Part shown: positions 62,871 to 64,000 of the stretch, piece by piece
Layout of the letters: each line of letters begins with the position of its first letter
Numbering within the stretch: position 1 is the first letter of the stretch
Made by a program: the position numbers and the translations under genes
Origin: Prosthecodimorpha staleyi
GTDB taxonomy: Bacteria > Pseudomonadota > Alphaproteobacteria > Rhizobiales > Ancalomicrobiaceae
Reading direction: 5' to 3'
NCBI RefSeq assembly: GCF_018729455.1
Contig: NZ_JAHHZF010000006.1
Span: 62,001 to 126,000, forward strand
DNA: 64,000 nt
The notes under the pieces: generated by a model
The model's input: the letters and a program-made list of their open reading frames with translations, nothing else
Database searches by the model: none
Told to the model about the DNA's origin: nothing

Positions 62871-63509
62871 ATGGATGCCATCGTCAATCTCTACCGCCGC
62901 GACCGCGACGAGCGGCCCACGCCGCAGGACCAGGCCGGGCGACCGAGCCGAGCCGAAGCCGAAGCGGCCGTCCGCACGCTGATCCGCTGGGCCGGCGACG
63001 ACCCGGAGCGCGAAGGCCTGCTCGATACCCCGAAGCGGGTCGTCAAAGCCTATGAGGAGCTGTTCTCCGGCTACCGCGCCGACGAGGCGGAGGTGCTGGC
63101 CAAGGTCTTCGAGGAGGTCGAGGGTTACGGCGACATCGTGCTGGTGCGCGACATCCCGTTCCACTCCCATTGCGAGCACCACATGGTGCCCTTCGTCGGC
63201 AAGGCGCATATCGCCTATTACCCGTCGCGCGGCGTGGTCGGCCTGTCCAAGCTCGCCCGCGTGGTCGATGTCTTCGCCAAGCGGCTGCAGACGCAGGAGA
63301 CCATGACGGCGCAGATCGCCAATGCGATCGACGATTTCCTGAAGCCGCGCGGCGTCGCCATCCTGGTCGAGGCGGAGCATATGTGCATGTCGATGCGCGG
63401 CGTGCAGAAGGACGGCGTCTCGACGCTGACCACCCAGTTCACAGGCGTGTTCCGCGAGGATCCGACCGAGCAGGTGCGCTTCATGACGCTGGTGCGCGGC
63501 CTGCGCTGA
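62871..63509 (+). CDS. folE: GTP cyclohydrolase I (FolE)
   Basis: A 212-residue enzyme for the first step of folate (and pterin) synthesis. After a variable N-terminus, [13 protein letters not shown], then the zinc and active site [37 protein letters not shown] and [13 protein letters not shown] are the family blocks. Length is normal. CGGGAG lies upstream of ATG 62871. An AT-rich stretch with TATATAG near 62748 may be part of its promoter. Confidence 0.97.
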   Translation: MDAIVNLYRRDRDERPTPQDQAGRPSRAEAEAAVRTLIRWAGDDPEREGLLDTPKRVVKAYEELFSGYRADEAEVLAKVFEEVEGYGDIVLVRDIPFHSHCEHHMVPFVGKAHIAYYPSRGVVGLSKLARVVDVFAKRLQTQETMTAQIANAIDDFLKPRGVAILVEAEHMCMSMRGVQKDGVSTLTTQFTGVFREDPTEQVRFMTLVRGLR

Positions 63510-63636
63510 ACCGGCCGCCGGCCGCCGCTTCGCATTGACGCGACGGCCACCGCCCGCCGACGGAGTACGGCCGCGATCCGGACGGATCGTGCGGCGGACC
63601 GTTGACCGGCAACGGCCGCCGGCCTATGCCGCTGGC

Positions 63637-64000
63637 ATGACCGACACTCCGCCCCGCTCCTTTCCCGCTCCCGGCGATCACGACGCGCTCGAACTCGGCA
63701 CGCAGCTGACGCCGCGGTTCGACGCGGCCGGCCTGATCACCGCCGTCGTCACCGATGCCGTCTCGGGCGAGGTGCTGATGCTCGCCCATATGAATGCCGA
63801 GGCGCTGGCGCGGACGATCGAGACCGGCATCGCCACCTACTGGAGCCGCTCGCGCCGGAGCCTGTGGGTCAAGGGCGAGACCAGCGGCAACCGGCAGCTT
63901 GTCGCGGAGTTGCGCGTGGACTGCGACCAGGACGCGGTATGGCTGAAGGTCCGCGTCGAAGGCCACGGTGCCTCCTGCCATCGCGGCTACCGCTCCTGCT
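63637..64000 (+). CDS. hisI: Phosphoribosyl-AMP cyclohydrolase (HisI), 3' end outside window
   Basis: Open to the window end; 121 residues are visible. [34 protein letters not shown], then [19 protein letters not shown], the metal-binding [11 protein letters not shown] and CHRGYRSC are diagnostic of HisI, which opens the purine ring of PR-AMP in histidine synthesis. It follows folE at 127 bases on the same strand. Confidence 0.95.
   Translation, partial: MTDTPPRSFPAPGDHDALELGTQLTPRFDAAGLITAVVTDAVSGEVLMLAHMNAEALARTIETGIATYWSRSRRSLWVKGETSGNRQLVAELRVDCDQDAVWLKVRVEGHGASCHRGYRSC

Overview
The window is high-GC alphaproteobacterial DNA, most likely from the Hyphomicrobiales (Rhizobiales). The grounds are the strong GC bias at third codon positions, heterotetrameric sarcosine oxidase, DUF2336 and Hpt proteins, and a yidD/thrS/HD/Fe-S scaffold/folE/hisI block of the kind seen in that order. 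No rRNA, replication origin or CRISPR array was seen. Three tRNA genes are present: Gly-TCC, Tyr-GTA and Thr-TGT.

Region 1 (1-13585) is a catabolic cluster built around CoA thioesters. It has an incomplete and a complete CaiB/BaiF (family III) CoA-transferase, a thiolase-like protein with its DUF35 Zn-ribbon/OB partner, a tandem double CaiB/BaiF fusion, an SMP-30 lactonase-like protein and an alpha/beta hydrolase. A glycine-rich CXXCH haem protein, an Ldh-type dehydrogenase, an amidohydrolase, an SDR and a second hydrolase with a Cys in the nucleophile elbow follow. A clear inverted repeat lies between the divergent dehydrogenase and amidohydrolase genes.

Region 2 (13586-19048) has tRNA-Gly, cysE, tRNA-Tyr, two unrecognised proteins, rlmB, a DUF1203 protein and tRNA-Thr.

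Region 3 (19049-23420) is a visibly lower-GC island directly abutting the 3' end of tRNA-Thr. It encodes a ThyA-superfamily enzyme with the dUMP-selecting Asn replaced by Asp, a protein I recognise as alpha-glutamyl/putrescinyl-thymine pyrophosphorylase clade 3 (aGPT-Pplase3), a HigB-like toxin with a HigA-ImmA/IrrE partner, and a MazG-like nucleotide pyrophosphohydrolase. It ends in a truncated IS3-type OrfA. The enzyme set resembles phage routes to hypermodified DNA bases (pool hydrolase, dNMP hydroxymethylase, base-elaborating enzyme) carried on a chromosome with a toxin-antitoxin module. This is the best candidate for an undescribed system here.

Region 4 (23500-46600) has an orphan TadG-like pilus protein, then a TRAP transporter with its own winged-helix regulator divergent from a fused hydantoinase/5-oxoprolinase (HyuA-HyuB), with a palindrome between them. 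A secreted caspase-FGE fusion, palindromic intergenic repeats and small stress proteins follow, then a soxBDAG-sdaA operon (sarcosine and serine breakdown), two c-type cytochromes, cutA and nadK.

Region 5 (46600-64000) has an Hpt protein, DUF2336, an SLT-domain protein with a disordered tail, MaoC and CitE-like enzymes, bioY, flavin reductase with nitroreductase, several secreted proteins of unknown function, an AraC-type regulator, thrS, yidD, a MESH1-like HD protein, a Fe-S scaffold, folE and the start of hisI, cut by the window end.
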